A stretch of DNA of 64,000 bases from Whitmania pigra (lineage: Eukaryota; Annelida; Clitellata; Hirudinida; Haemopidae). How positions within the stretch are numbered: the first letter of the stretch is position 1; each line of letters starts with the position of its first letter. Position numbers and translations under genes: made by a program. The notes beneath the pieces were generated by a model that was not told where the DNA came from, made no database searches, and worked only from the letters and a program-made list of their open reading frames with translations. Positions 33,801-46,148 of the stretch are shown in pieces. Location of the stretch: positions 1,035,001 through 1,099,000 of the forward strand of contig JAJTWR010000182.1 in assembly GCA_021613335.1 (NCBI GenBank), in the 5' to 3' direction.

Positions 33801-36148
33801 GAAGGGTGTGTTTGGTGTTTTTCTCTTGCAGCTTCTGCACTCAAACATCTCGATAAAGAGAATCAAATGGTAGCTTAATATATAATTTGGAATAAGCTGC
33901 AAAATTTAGAAAACTTAAAAAAGCATTTCAGAAATATTTGTTTCAGCAATTGATTTCTTTGCTCAGCTCATTATACCAAGTAAATCATTACACAACTCTA
34001 AGCAGAAACACTCCAAGTATTCACACTTAATGCATTTTTTAGATAAGATTTCAACAGATAGTTGCTATGTGGATAATAATTGCAAACTACACAAAATTAA
34101 TTAGTGGACCAAATTCCAACCAATAAACTAAATTTTGAAAAGAATTTGAAGATTAGATTACCTCGTCATCTGATGGAGAATCGGGGACTGAATCTTCATG
34201 CTTCGTGAAAATGAATTAAGGTTATTAAATAATTTTCATTTTGTTCTCAAACATAGAAAATTTAATACGATTCAGATCAGTTAAAAAATTGCTTGCCTTC
34301 TTTAATGCAAGTGATGTGAAGTTGCCATCCAGAATTGAGCTGTCGAGCGTGTCATCTGTAATCATTGATTAATTCATTCTGAGGATGTTATGCGAATCGA
34401 TGTTCAGAAAATTAAAGACAAAAACAGACCTCAATAGTGATGAATAAACAACATGCTCATTAAAAATTAAACAACCACCTAATCTATTAATGGCATTTGT
34501 AACATCTTCGAGTTGAATTTCTTCCTCGAGTGATGTGATGAGTCTTTCAAACGAATCCTTATCTCTGAAAGAAAGTTTCAAATAGTCGAATGGGTTACGT
34601 GCCTGTATACGGCGGTAATGGCAACAGTCGTAATGTGTCGTGTTCGAAACCCAGCCTGCACTGCCACCAGAGCCCTTGGGAATGAGCGCTATATAAATGG
34701 TTACAAGAAGCGCCTATGACGCTATGCATGTGGCGCTATATAAATGAAGTTACAATTACAATCTAAATAAAATCTAAAATTCATTTAAATTACTTGGCCA
34801 ACAGTGTCCATTCCTCGACACTTTCAGCCTTCAAATTGTAAATCCTCACATCTGAATCTCTGTCCTTCAATTGAGAAATTAACGATTGCAATTCTTCTCG
34901 TACGAGCATTCACGAATCGAACTGCGCCGACGTCGTTCAAATTTCGGCACTATTCGTCGTAAATCATAAGAAATTAAATTGAAGAACCATCGACCGGTAA
35001 AGAAATAAAAACGAGAAGTCGCGATTATTGATCTCGACCAACCACAAAGAGCATGTAGGTGCCTCCGTGTTTGTCGTGTCCGACAGGTCTTACTCTCAGT
35101 CTCTCAGAACCACAGTTGAGGAATTTCTTCAGCTGTTTGTTCATAACCAGCTGTCTCTCCAGGAGTGCCTTAAAATTTAACTCATTCACAACTTTCAAAA
35201 AGATACAGAAACTTTGAGTTTAGGTTAAGTTTATCGACAATATCAATGACTCTTAACATTTCTCCATTCAACAAGCATCCAAAAGGCATTTGTAAAAATA
35301 ATAATAGATTGAAATAATATTGTTATTAATAAATATATAAGGCTTTCTTTAATATCAAATCTAAATTGTTTTTGAATAACAACAAACCTACTTAATACTG
35401 ATCAATGAAAACATTATTTGGAAGATTTTTGCATTTTTGCAGGTGATCTTATGATATTTGTAGATTCTTAAGACTTTAAGATTTACCATGTGATATTTTG
35501 CAGACATTTGGCAACTTATAACTTTACTTTCCATCATGTAAACATATCATGGTGCAAATATCAACACCATTGAAATCCTCTGCACAATTTTTCTTATGAA
35601 GCAACTCACAAGCAATATTTTCAGCTTTAATGACACTGGACAATTGTGAAGTTGTCTTGCCCGGAATGTTCCATTACCCAAGCTATAATTGCAGAACTGA
35701 AATCAAATCATTTGTCAAGCTTAAAAAGGTTTTGCACGTAAAACACATCTTTAATATTTACGATTACAAAATATAACAATGAAAAAGCAGATAACTAATG
35801 TCTTAACCTCCAAAAGTTTCGTTAAAAAGCTTTTGTGTTGCGGCTGTTTGCCCAACAAGAGATGCAAACAATGCTGAAAATTTCCTCCTGGCAGATTGAC
35901 ATATTGTAACTATATAGATTATCGCAACGGTTTTATCAATTAAAAAGAAAAGTGTACCCTCTTTACTTATGCATTAAATAATAGATTGTTTAATCCGCTA
36001 ACGCTATTAACTTAAATACTGTCAAACCTGTTGTACTGGAGCTTTCCAGCCATTCTTCGATAGATTTAAACGACAACTTCCTAAACACTGGAAATTTTCC
36101 AAAAACTTGGAGAAACGAGTATATGACCAACAAATCGGAATCCACCAT
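30811..36148 (-). CDS. RSF1-like chromatin-remodelling subunit with degenerate PHD finger, about 14 exons, about 780 aa
   Basis: Exons as read: 36148-36028, 35887-35808, 35655-35610, 35191-35043, 34864-34794, 34564-34479, 34355-34297, 34200-34162, about 33856-33737, 33357-33277, about 33021-32954, about 32665-32475, about 32098-31998 and 31923-30811. Frames join at each border I checked. The N-terminal 185 residues follow the layout of RSF1/CECR2-type proteins: a helical YSFLQVFGKF start, LKKFL, LRVRPVGHDKHGGTYMLF (like the LRLxPLGxDxxGxxYW element), VRIYNLKAESVEEWTLLA and SFERLITSLE. Next comes CRSC ... HC ... CSICKH followed by LEERLLIYSESLDKF, positioned like the PHD finger of RSF1 but without its middle cysteines. 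The C-terminus (about 370 aa) is Lys/Ser-rich and then very acidic and Tyr-rich. Inferred nuclear. Exon 7 seems to use a GC donor. Confidence 0.62.
33578..33655. repeat. 39-bp tandem duplication in an intron
   Basis: Two copies of a 39-bp unit starting atattaatcagcaca and ending aaattctgac, differing at one base. It lies in an intron of the RSF1-like gene. Confidence 0.9.
34585..34762 (+). mobile_element. tRNA-derived SINE, family A, intronic copy
   Basis: Same sequence as the copy at 18714 (B-box gttcgaaaccc, tail aaatgaagttacaattacaa), with the first bases of the head missing. It lies antisense in an intron of the RSF1-like gene, between the exons at 34864-34794 and 34564-34479. Confidence 0.8.
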
Positions 36149-36671
36149 TACGACGAAAATGACGACTGACTGCGTTCAACAATTAATTGAAATAAAATAA
36201 CAAAACACAAACAAATGCTCAGAGAGCTCTCTTTAAAATTCAATTTTAAACGTTTTTGGCACAGTGTCATTAGACGTCTTATGGACAACATAAAGTAGGA
36301 TTTACGGCCAAATCGTAATTATAATAAATCGCGAATCAAAATCGGGATTATTGGACATCAATATATTTCGTAAGTCATTTTTCACTTTCTAACTTCTATT
36401 CACAAAAATGTGTAATATAAACGTGTTCGACGATGCTTGGATTCTGTTTTTAAGTGTCCATTTATTGTACTAAAGATGTAATAAAAAAGTATTGCAAAAA
36501 GCAGGTCAGCAAACTTGATTGACAAATTGAAGAATTAATAACATTTATATTATTCATAAATGAGAATTCACTCTTCGTAGTGGAGAAAAAAGAAGGCGCC
36601 TTTAATAAAAAAAAAGAAGCGTCAGTTGTTCCTGGGTTACTTTATTTATTTACGTTTTTATCGCAAACATA
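36149..36671. promoter_or_regulatory. Divergent promoter region
   Basis: The 523 bases separate the start codons of the RSF1-like gene (minus) and the TSP1/EGF membrane-protein gene (plus). A shared bidirectional promoter is plausible from the arrangement; no specific core element was identified with confidence. Confidence 0.45.
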
Positions 36672-39600
36672 ATGGAGCTTCTGCATTTGCAGTTGATTCT
36701 CGTGCTTGGCATAATCTACGGCTTATTAATAAATCCAAAGCCATTAAGTTATTCCTCAATTCCACGTACGATTTAGACATATTAGATTGATTTGAATTAT
36801 TCATTCTTTCTGATGAATGAGATGCCATTTAGTTTTTTTTTCTATGAGTAAAAGCTTTGTCATGCAAAACATGTTCTGCATTTTTGCTATAAGTATGGAA
36901 GTACAGATGTGTATATAATGTCCAATAATAATGAATTAGGTCTATGAGCATTTATTCTCGCAGCATTAGCTATGCGACACTTCACCTGCTGGTCTAGCTT
37001 ACGATAACTTCATAACTTCTCTGGTTAAGACAAATGTCATGTCTCCGCGACCGAAAATATTTAATTGTACTTATATTTATCTCATGTGCCCTTTATTATT
37101 TAAATTGTAGGAAGAGTCAGATATGTTACTCCGCAAAATGTTGTAAATATTGGACATCGAAGGACTATTGATTTAGCTAGACATACGAGGTTATCGCAAC
37201 AAGAATTACCAGAATGGCAGGATACATTTGACGATCATCTGGCACTAGAAATTGTGGACAGAGATATGAATCAAAAATTACAAAAATTGCAAGATCAAAC
37301 AAACAGGATCTTGGAGCAAACGAAAGCTGAACTGACTAAGGAGGTCGAATATCAAAGAAAAATCAAAGTGCTGGACAGAGTAGTGCGTCATTATAATCTT
37401 CTCGTTCGTGCCATTCACGAAAAATCAGTGAAGTTCTGGAGACAAATAGATCCTGAAGTAGGTTTTGAAGACGATTCAGAAGACAATTCAAGACGACGAC
37501 GTAGCGCAGAACGAGTTATGGAAAATTCCCCGGTCCAAAGAATATATTACAATCTTGAAATCCTCATGGAAGATGTTGGCAGATGGAAAGGATGGATAGA
37601 AAAAGCCTCTTACAAATGGAATAACGAGCAACGAAATGCATATAGTGCTGCAGTGCACCTTATGATGTCTTCTCTCTACCAATATCGACGTATCACTTAT
37701 CAAATCATGTTCGATAAGAACTTATTATCTGTTCTGGCACTCGAACTCCCAATGCCCAGGAATGACTTCTTGTTCAACAATAAAAAGATTATCAGCTTCA
37801 CAAAGGTTGGATCGAAGCTTCTGGTCAAAATTCAAGACAAGGAACATCATAGCGGACCCCACGAGTTCAGAGTTGGAGGATTTGTTAGCGTGGAAGGCAA
37901 TTTGTCCATAGGCATGATTTCAAACTTCACGAAAGAACTCTCTATGTCTCACGAACAGGAAGAAGCCGTGTTGAGGTTTGTCAACAAAAATATTGATAAG
38001 TCAGCTTTCCATTGGACTCCGTGGAGCCAATGGTCTACTTGCAGTGTTACTTGTGGAATGAATGGTTTTAAAACAAGACAAAGAGTCTGCCTTGTTGTGA
38101 ACATCAATCCTATGAATTGCTCAGGGGGAGATATGGAAAGAATATCTTGTTCTGCCATCCAAGTCTGCCAGACGCATTCAGATATCATTTGCTGGGTAGA
38201 AGGGATGGGTTTTCTAAAGGAAAATTTTGAGTGAGTCGACGCTTGTTATTTATAGTCAAAGCCCTTTTAATATTACGTTCGAGGGATGTCATAATTTAGT
38301 GACTTAGGGTGCGGTAGTTGTATAAAGTTAACTTAATTTAAAAATTAACTGAAAATTTACTTAAAATTAAATTGAAATTATAAATTCCTGCGACAATAAC
38401 CAGAGATTTTTTGTGGGGAATGTAGCTAATTAATGCACGCGACTATTACAATGTAATTATATTTTAACTAATTTAGCTGCGAATGTTCCTTTTTACCGAA
38501 TCTTTGTTTGAACAATGGCATTTGCGTGAGAAAGGTAGTTATTAATAGTTCATTGAGTGCTCTTCCCCACTATGTTCTGGGCTGCCAGTGCCCTCTGGGA
38601 TTCAGTGGGCAAGTCTGCGAGTACGGTAAAGTCTAGAAGCTGTTGGATTAAAAGATAAATTAATTTACATATTATTCTCAGTACTTGTTTTCAGCTTGGT
38701 TTACCCCTTCGAATCTGTTTTTGTTTGGCTGCTTCGTTCTTATTTTGCTCGTCGCCAACATTCTGTTAGTTTAATATTTTTTATTACCTCAGATAACTTC
38801 TTAATACGATTAAATATATTTAAGGTTGTGCTACACGTTCTTTCGATGGTGTAGTAAATCCAAGTCTAGCAATCTAAAAGGTACATCTTCAGAAACTTTG
38901 AGGCTTCTGCAATCGGGTAATGCAGGCGATTTTGACGAAGACCTTCCTTTGGCCGAGCCAAGGCAATACTCTAGAAATTCAGTTCATTCATCTAGGAGGT
39001 CAGAACATTTGCAACCCCACAAAATAGAACAACATCCAAACGGTTTGTTATTCAACCAAACAAGAAAGGAGTCAAAAAACTCAAATACAAACACAGGCAC
39101 ATCAACTGTCAAAAAACTCAATCTCAAACAGAAAAGTGATAAATCTGATGCCGTGACTGAAATAAGCCAGAACTTAGTATCGCCCATTCCAGACATCTCA
39201 CAGAAATCAGAAAATAGTTCTCAAGTAGTTTCTTCAATATCTACAGATGAATTTACTAATGATTTACCCAATAAAGTACAAAATCTACAATCGCCAAGGA
39301 AAATTAGTTCCGTAGAAAATACTGAGATTAACACATCCGTCAAAAATTCTTGGTCGAAGAGAAACCAATCTATTCACCCTCTTTTATCTGCGACAAAGAT
39401 CTGCCACAAAGAAATGTCAGAAATATTATCTTCTTGTGAAAGCCAAGTAGAGCATAAAGAACAAATGTACCCCTGTCATAGCAGAGAATTTTCACGAATT
39501 AACGAAAGGAGGGAAAATGGACTTTGTCGCGAAAGTAGATTCCGTCGGCACTCAGAGATGAAATTTCATCGAACGAATAAACCAAATTTTTCAAAATTCT

Positions 39601-40091
39601 CTGAAAAGATTAGTCGTTGTACAAGAAAAACGCACGATCCTCGGGGAAAAAGTCGAACGGCGACATCGGAAGAAAATCAAAACATCGCCTGCGCCTGTTG
39701 TGACTGTCGAAAACTTCATAATGATCGCTTAGACTGTTTTTTGAATAACAAAAAGCGCACTACAATTGATTCCTGGGTTAATATGGCTTCAATATCGAGG
39801 CACGGTTCTAAGCCTAAGAAATCACTTGAAACGACTAACGACTCATTCTGCCAGCGTTCATCTGGAAGAGATTTGTTAAAAAGGCTTGTTTTTGTCAAGA
39901 ATCTTACCGAAGCTGGGAGAGTTATCAAAAAGAGAAAGCGTTGTACTTCTACTAATATAGCCTGTAAACGTTTGTCAAATGCTTATTTGCCTACTAGATG
40001 CGTGAAAGAAAGTGGAGGAAGGTTTAAAAGCCGAATTAATCATATCTCTGAAATTTCGCCAAAAATTGAAGAGAGACTCATTTTTGGTTGA
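36672..40091 (+). CDS. Single-pass membrane protein: coiled coil, TSP1, EGF, transmembrane, long basic tail; 5 exons, 899 aa
   Basis: Exons 36672-36765, 37111-38230, 38477-38625, 38695-38764 and 38825-40091 add up to 900 codons with consistent phases. Residues 1-27 look like a signal peptide (MELLHLQLILVLGIIYGLLI). A helical region follows (KLQKLQDQTNRILEQTKAEL, about residues 80-105), and then an SRRRRSAE stretch near 155 that fits a furin-type cleavage site. Residues about 340-395 form a thrombospondin type 1 repeat (WTPWSQWSTCSVTCGMNG). Exon 3 is one EGF-like domain (six Cys, LCLNNGIC ... CPLGFSGQVC). Exon 4 encodes the membrane helix (LFLFGCFVLILLVANIL). The roughly 420-residue cytoplasmic tail is Ser/Lys/Arg-rich with no recognised domain. 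I do not know this combination as a named family; a cell-surface adhesion or receptor role is inference. Confidence 0.8.
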
Positions 40092-40312
40092 ATTCAATCA
40101 AAATTTTAATTATTCAATCAAATACATTTATAGAACATCCGTTCAACAAACTTAGTCAATTAAATGAAATTGAAGTGTAAGAAGGGCAACTGAAATGCAT
40201 AAAATATATATTCATTTCCTGAAGTAAATTGAAAGATTTTATATTATGAGGCACAGTTGGATTGATCCATTCCATTTAATGCGCATTCCACATCTCTTCT
40301 AGTTGAAACAAC

Positions 40313-43300
40313 TTACTTTTCTTCTAAAAATTTTTCATTCAGAACATTAATTAAAGGGTAAGTTCCTTCATTGCAAAACGAGCCGGTAAAGTCGTCCATA
40401 GAAGTTTCCCAGGCTGACCATCCCCCAAATCCATTATTTTTATTGTAATCAAGCTAAGCAGTAAAATTAAATTATTCGAATTAGTAAATTGAGAGATAAT
40501 TCAATTATTTAAAAGTTATCGACCTTGAGCTTAAAACTTTTTTTACTTTCAAAGCCAATCCAGGTCCTTCCACTGACAAGGTATGGAACCTTGTGTTCTT
40601 CCGACCAGATGATTTGGGATTCAGGAGAATTGATATAGTTGCACACCTTGGACATTAATTTGTTTTTATAATAAAGCAGTTGATTAAAATGTTATTAAAT
40701 TAAAACTAGCACCCATTGACATCCTCACTTCATAATAAGATAGGAATCCTGCTTCCCTAGTAAATGGAGCAGCCGGGCATGGTCCATTTACAGGAGCTCC
40801 GATTCCATTATCAGCAGGATCTCTCAGAGTAAAGCATCTGCCATAAGTAGCCATTCCTAAGATTACTTTCGATGGTGTAGCACCTTTCGATACCCAATAG
40901 CTGGCACTCCAGTTCTTTGAACAATTTTTTGGCATTATGTTAATTTAAAATAGAACATTTTGTAGGACCTTACCAAAGATAATGTGTCGAGTGGATTGGA
41001 ATAAAGAGGAGTCGAATGACCAGTTACAGAATCCCATGCTCCATGATAATCGTAAGACATTATATTGATAAAATCTAGAAGTCTAAATAATTTATAAATA
41101 TTTAGGAAATATAGTTTGCAATGGGTAAAACTTCGAATTATAGGATTTTTAAATACTCATTCATTTTGTCGATTTCATAACCAGCATCGATATTTTCTTT
41201 TCCTGCTGCAACAGCAGCTGTCAGTAGTAATCTCTCCTTTCCAGAGCTCAGACTTTCTTCTGTCAATGCGGGTTGAAACTCCTAATAGGAAAAATATTTG
41301 ATTTAAAATATCTAAGGATAGAAAATGCACATCTCGACCTGCAATAAGAGAGTAAATCGTTGTTTGTCTTCAGGAGGGCTTCCTCTACTTCCAGGGTATT
41401 CAAAGTCGAGATCTAACCCATCAAAGTTTCTGTCTCTCAGATACTTGATTGATGTTTTGATAAAGTGAGCCCTGGATTTATCTGTCAGCAACATTTTCGT
41501 CATTTCTTCAGTTCCAGCATTCCATCCTCCGACTGCAAGAAGGGTTTTAAGTTCTGGTTTTTTCTTCTTTAGATCTGTGAATCGTTCGTAGCTGTGGAAT
41601 GGTATTAACTTAATACTATTAAGCTGACATCATTCAAAGCAGAAAAAAACTTATTACTTTAATTTCGTGTTTCAATCATTATTTAAGCAGTGATGCCGAA
41701 TACTTAAGTACTCGTGCACTTAAGTGCATTTGTTGTACTTGAGTATTTATACTTAAGTCGTTTCACGATTATGTACTTAGTACTCGTGCTTTAAATACAT
41801 TTTTGATGTACTTATTATATTTTATATTTTAATTACGGCTAAGTACTTTTAAATTTTCTTTTTTAAAATAAAAGTGCTAATGTTTTGATTTCTAATCTTT
41901 GGCGTTTCCTTTACTATATTAATATGCCGTCTCTTTGTTTCCTTTGTATTGTAAAAAATTTAAGTACCGTATTTTAACGAAATTAACACGCGGACGAATA
42001 TAACACGCAATTTTTTAAATTTATGCAAAAAAATCACTTATAAACATGCAAACAATTATAACACGCACCAATAGACGCATTTTTTGGGCTAAAGAAATTT
42101 AACATTAAAATTAAAATTATATATATTATAATATTAAATTGAAGCAGTTTCTAATATATAAAACGATCAAATAGAAAAGTTGTCCAAAATCTTCTGTTGG
42201 CTGAGCGGCCGGTGCTTGGTATATACAATGATACATAGATAGAAGTGCTCTTGATTGAAATATCGACCGGGCGGATTCTTTTCAATCACGGATGCAATGA
42301 CTGCTCATAAAGAGGAGTCAGTTAAGAAGATTCTCAACTTAAGCGGATGTCACCTTGCAATCATCCCGGGTGGTCCGAATTGCAACTGCAAATCGTTGAT
42401 AAATTGACAGATCTGAGAGGGAGGAATGGATGCAGAATGGCGCGCACACACTCTGGACGAGACAGGAAGGCCTTGTATTCCGAGGTATGCACGTGGGTTG
42501 CACGAGCATGGGACAAAGTGTCGCTTGATTTGATTCTAAGTGACTTTAGATAGGCTGGAATTAAGTCTACAAAGGAGTAAAGTGACCACCCGGACTTTGA
42601 ACTAGCCTGCGATCCGGCAAGGGCCGAAAATGAGTATGAAGACTGTTCGACTTTTGACGGATTTGAAGGCTTAGCTGCTGACGAGAAATAATTATTGGTC
42701 TTCTGATTGATTCTTTGAATGTGCATTATGTCTGTTAATAGATTGTGTAAAAACTTCAAAGAACTGATTAACGAATCATGAGCTCGCTGCAATTGACCAA
42801 AATTGGTTACGAGTCTCTTTGGTATTGCGTTCTCTCTCCAATTCTTCCTCGAAACTTTTTATTTTAAGATTTGCATCAACTTTCTACTTTTGAATGCAGA
42901 CTGTTCACGCATAATAATTTGTAAGACAAAAGTGAAGCAATACTTCAAAGGACGGTAACGAACTCGTTAACCAGTTCCATGCTGCAAAGGTTTTCGCTTA
43001 ACGAGTCTCTGTTTTTTTTTTGTTTTTTTTATTAACATCCTTTGCATATCTAGATGATTAGGACGGTGCTCCCGCAGCGGGGTTTGAACCCCGTGCTGCC
43101 ATCGTGAAAGCGCAGCCTTAACCGTTAGTCCACGAGTCTCTGTGTCCCATAACTTCTTAAATATGGAAATCACATATTATAAATGTACAAATCTTAAGAG
43201 ACATTTTAAAACATTTTGAGATCAATTCTTGGAATTGATGAAGTTGACCAGATGTACCATGCTGTGAGACACAGCTTCACTGGAGAATTGTTGAGGTCCA

Positions 43301-45012
43301 AACAGTACATCAATTATAACATGAAATTTTATGAGATTTCAAAGTTAAAGGCTTTATAATTGCATTGAAAGAAACAAGGATTTTTAAATAAATTGAGATC
43401 AATTTTTAAAGCAGATACTGAAGTTATGCAGATGTACCATGCTCTGGGACACAGCTTCACTGTGAAGGTATGGAATTGTTGAGGTCCAAACAATAAATCA
43501 ACTATAACATGAAAGTATGGCCAAAATCGGCATATAAGTTTTGCCATACAATGGGTTTCATGATATGCTCTTACGGGAATGTAAAAAATCAAGTGACTCA
43601 AGTGACAGCAAAATCCAGAGTAGGTGGTAATTCATTACAGTTACAAATTTGAATCTTCATAACGGGTTCCAGAAGAATGGGCTAAAACTTTAATTTTGTT
43701 TTCCAATAAAGACTGCAAAAGACTGATAACTGACACTATTATCAAAATTGTATCTATTTTGTTCCATTCTTTTGAAAAGTGTTCAAAGAGTTTTTATAAC
43801 AGGACCATTAAGAGATTGAAGACATTTGCTACAATAAGTCCATGCATATGATGTTTGACTACCAAAATGTTAAATAGCACCAACCAAATCTCTATCTGAA
43901 ACAAGTGCTGAAAAAACAGTCACACAAATATAATTATGATTAACAAATAGTTGAATAATTATGACAAAAAAAATTAGTGCAACACCCCACAAGTTTCTTA
44001 TAGTTGTCATCAATTAATTTCAGCTAAATTCAAGTTGACCCAAATTTGAGAGCCGGACAAAGCAATGATTAACGTTACTGTTTTGTCACACGCTTCTGTA
44101 AGCATATATCGGAAGTTCTTTATGCAATGCATTAACGCCCAACCAATTATAAGCTATTTAAAATTAAAAATATATTCTAAAACTTTTACACAAAAAAACA
44201 ATCAAAAATCTGTGCTATCATTTAATTTTTATATTTTTGTTGGTCGGGAATCAAATTCGTGTAAATTTAATCTAGCATAACACGCGTGTAATATGGGTGA
44301 AAATACGGTAATCATTATTAGGTTTGAATTCCATTATTTTTTAAAACGAATCATTCATCGTTGCTTTGAAGTGTAATCCTCGGAGCTACAGAGAGAACAT
44401 GCATTTCAATGATATTCTCAGAAAAATAGCCCTCGTACACGTATTAAAGACGTTTGTCACTTTAATTTGTAATAATAATTATCGCTGCTATTGCATCATC
44501 ATCTCTCCCCGTTGCAGAATTCGATATCAATTGAGCGTTAACCAATTACTTCAATTAAATAAAAATCAGTTGAATCATTTAAATAAATTAACTTGGATTT
44601 GTTGTTAGATATTATTGGAAATGTTCAAATTCATTTACTAACAGGCCTTTTGACCATTCGGTTGATTCGTCATTCCATTCAAAAGGTTGCAATTCGTTGT
44701 TGCTCAGTCTTGCAAAAGCGAAGATGAGATGGGAGCAGAGATTGACATCAATGTCTTCTGGAAAGAATTTTCCTGCTCCAGGTCTGTATTGGGACCAATT
44801 GGTGTAGTAACAAACTCTTTTATGTTCTGATCAAAATTAAAAGTAGTGGTTTAATTGTTCATTTATTTTTTCAATAGATTTCACTATTTGATCAAAATAA
44901 GTTTATTTTTTACTTTACCTAATCAAACACTTGGTGAAATAAATCTTAAAATCTTACCAAAAGCTAAAACAGCCAGACTTAAGCAGAGACTGAAACAAAG
45001 GAGTCTAATCAT
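40313..45012 (-). CDS. GH18 chitinase, copy A, 8 exons, 391 aa, secreted
   Basis: Exons: 45012-44958 (signal peptide [18 protein letters not shown]), 44826-44643, 41591-41339, 41281-41157, 41082-40974, 40914-40729, 40646-40524 and 40453-40313; phases agree throughout. Family landmarks in order: [13 protein letters not shown] start of the barrel, [24 protein letters not shown], the catalytic [10 protein letters not shown] (DxxDxDxE with Glu as proton donor; the usual Trp before Glu is Phe), the [10 protein letters not shown] substrate motif, and [20 protein letters not shown] near the end. It would hydrolyse chitin outside the cell or in the gut. No chitin-binding domain follows the catalytic domain, and 391 residues matches a catalytic domain alone. 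Intron 2 is about 3 kb and carries a pogo-like element and a SINE. All catalytic residues seem intact. Confidence 0.92.
41690..41890. mobile_element. Possible hAT-type terminus
   Basis: At the exact point where intron 2 of chitinase A stops matching copy B (attatttaag), the sequence continues cagtgatgccgaatactt, followed by repeated acttaagtactcgtgc-type strings. cagtgatg is a common hAT end. The opposite end was not found. Confidence 0.4.
42320..42600 (+). pseudogene. Remnant of pogo/Tigger-type DDE transposase
   Basis: Two frames together preserve the pattern of the C-terminal part of these transposases. HLAIIPGG is followed at the expected distance by a degraded LQPLDV-like position, then [19 protein letters not shown] and AGIKS after a stop codon. 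Several stops and frameshifts make it nonfunctional. Family assignment rests on the IPGG and W-AW-v-i-sF-GI spacing. Confidence 0.6.
43013..43131 (-). mobile_element. tRNA-derived SINE, family B, with 12-bp target duplication
   Basis: On the minus strand it reads an A-box-like tggactaacggttaaggc, a perfect B-box ggggttcaaacccc, a short body and a tail gttaataaaaaaaac. Direct repeats acgagtctctgt flank it at 43001-43012 and 43132-43143. It is nested in the pogo-like element, so it is younger than that element. Confidence 0.9.
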
Positions 45013-45484
45013 TTTGCAGTTTTTCACAGCTCATAATTATGCGTTGATCTTTTATAAAGGCTAAGGATTGCGCGTGTTGTAAATTATAATCATTATGCCA
45101 TATCCGGTTGCAAGATAAGAACGCTTGCTAACGGTAACAAGGACCTTCGCAAATGTCAAGACCTCTTCACCCATTTAAGCTTGCTATTTATTAATGTCTT
45201 ATTTTGCGCGTGTAATCGCCATTTAATTAAATTTATTAATAAATTAATTTGTCCTTTAAATCTTAAATGATCCTTGTAATAGTCTCTTATATGAGTAAAG
45301 ATAAATTCTAACCTATATAATTTATTTTACGACATCGGTTTATCATTTATTGTCGGTATTTTTTGAACAAATCAATATGTTATGTTAACAGATTGTTGAA
45401 ATGTAGTACTTGCAAAATAATAAATAAAAATAAAATGTACAAGAGTAACAATAATAATTCACTTGAAATCAGTTGAGCAGATGA

Positions 45485-46148
45485 AGCAGTCAAATCAGGA
45501 AAGAGATCTGGGGGTAATAATGCAGAACAATGGAAAAGCATCTCTACAGTGCATGGAAGTTGCTAAAAAAGCAAACAGAGTACTTGGAATGATAAAAAGA
45601 ACAGTAGTAAGCAGGAACAAGGATGTAATACTGAGATTGTATAAGGCATTAGTAAGGCCACACCTTGAGTACTGTGTGCAAGTATGGAACCCTCATTTGA
45701 GGAAGGATGTAGAGATGTTGGAAAGAGTACAAAGAAGGGCAACCAGGATGATAGATGGTTTTGGAAAGCTTAGTTACGAGGAAAGATTAAATAGATGTAA
45801 ATTAACGACTCTGGAAAAGAGAAGAAATAGAGGGGACCTCATCGAGGCATTCAAAATTTTATCGGGAAGGGAAGGCCTTTTGCCTGAACAGTTTTTCGAA
45901 GCCACAAAAAGTGTTTCTACTAGAGGGCACGATTGTAAATTATACAGGAAGGCTTCGGGAAACTTGAAAAACAATTATTTCAGTTCAAGGGTGGTTTCCT
46001 TATGGAATAAACTAGATAAGGAAACCATCCATGCTGACACAATAGATAAATTCAAAATTTATTTAAGTAAATTCGGATATTAGGACTAAAAAGAGTGGTT
46101 ATTACACAGATCCAGGTCTTCTTAACCACTATAAATAATTGTTATGTT
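45485..46148 (+). mobile_element. 5'-truncated LINE (CR1/jockey-type 3' end), with empty site in copy B
   Basis: Copy B reads gagcagatgagtaaaatc at 59647-59664, while copy A has the same sequence interrupted between atga (45481-45484) and atga (46149-46152). The insert is about 664 bp. It carries an open frame of about 200 codons (to 46083) with the typical end of a non-LTR reverse transcriptase ORF: RDLGVIM, YKALVRPHLEYCVQVWNPH, ERVQRRATRMI and LTTLEKRRNRGDLIEAFKI. The frame is undamaged, so the insertion is recent. The tail is a short ttatgttatg repeat. Confidence 0.9.

Larger units (their letters stand above)
41965..44310 (+). mobile_element. Decayed pogo/Tigger-like DNA transposon with TA target site
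   Basis: The element starts taccgtattttaacgaaatt at 41965 and ends with the inverted counterpart at 44310 (reverse complement taccgtattttcacccatat); about 22 of the first 28 bases agree. Both ends are flanked by TA, as in Tc1/mariner/pogo elements. Inside, near 42340-42600, pieces of a DDE transposase are readable. It sits in intron 2 of chitinase A and is absent from copy B. A SINE (43013-43131) is nested in it, and two imperfect copies of a roughly 130-bp block occur at 43214-43342 and 43391-43520. Confidence 0.75.

Noticed and set aside
42361..42792. 143-codon minus-strand frame
   Set aside because: It is antisense to the pogo-like transposase remnant, whose motifs are on the plus strand.
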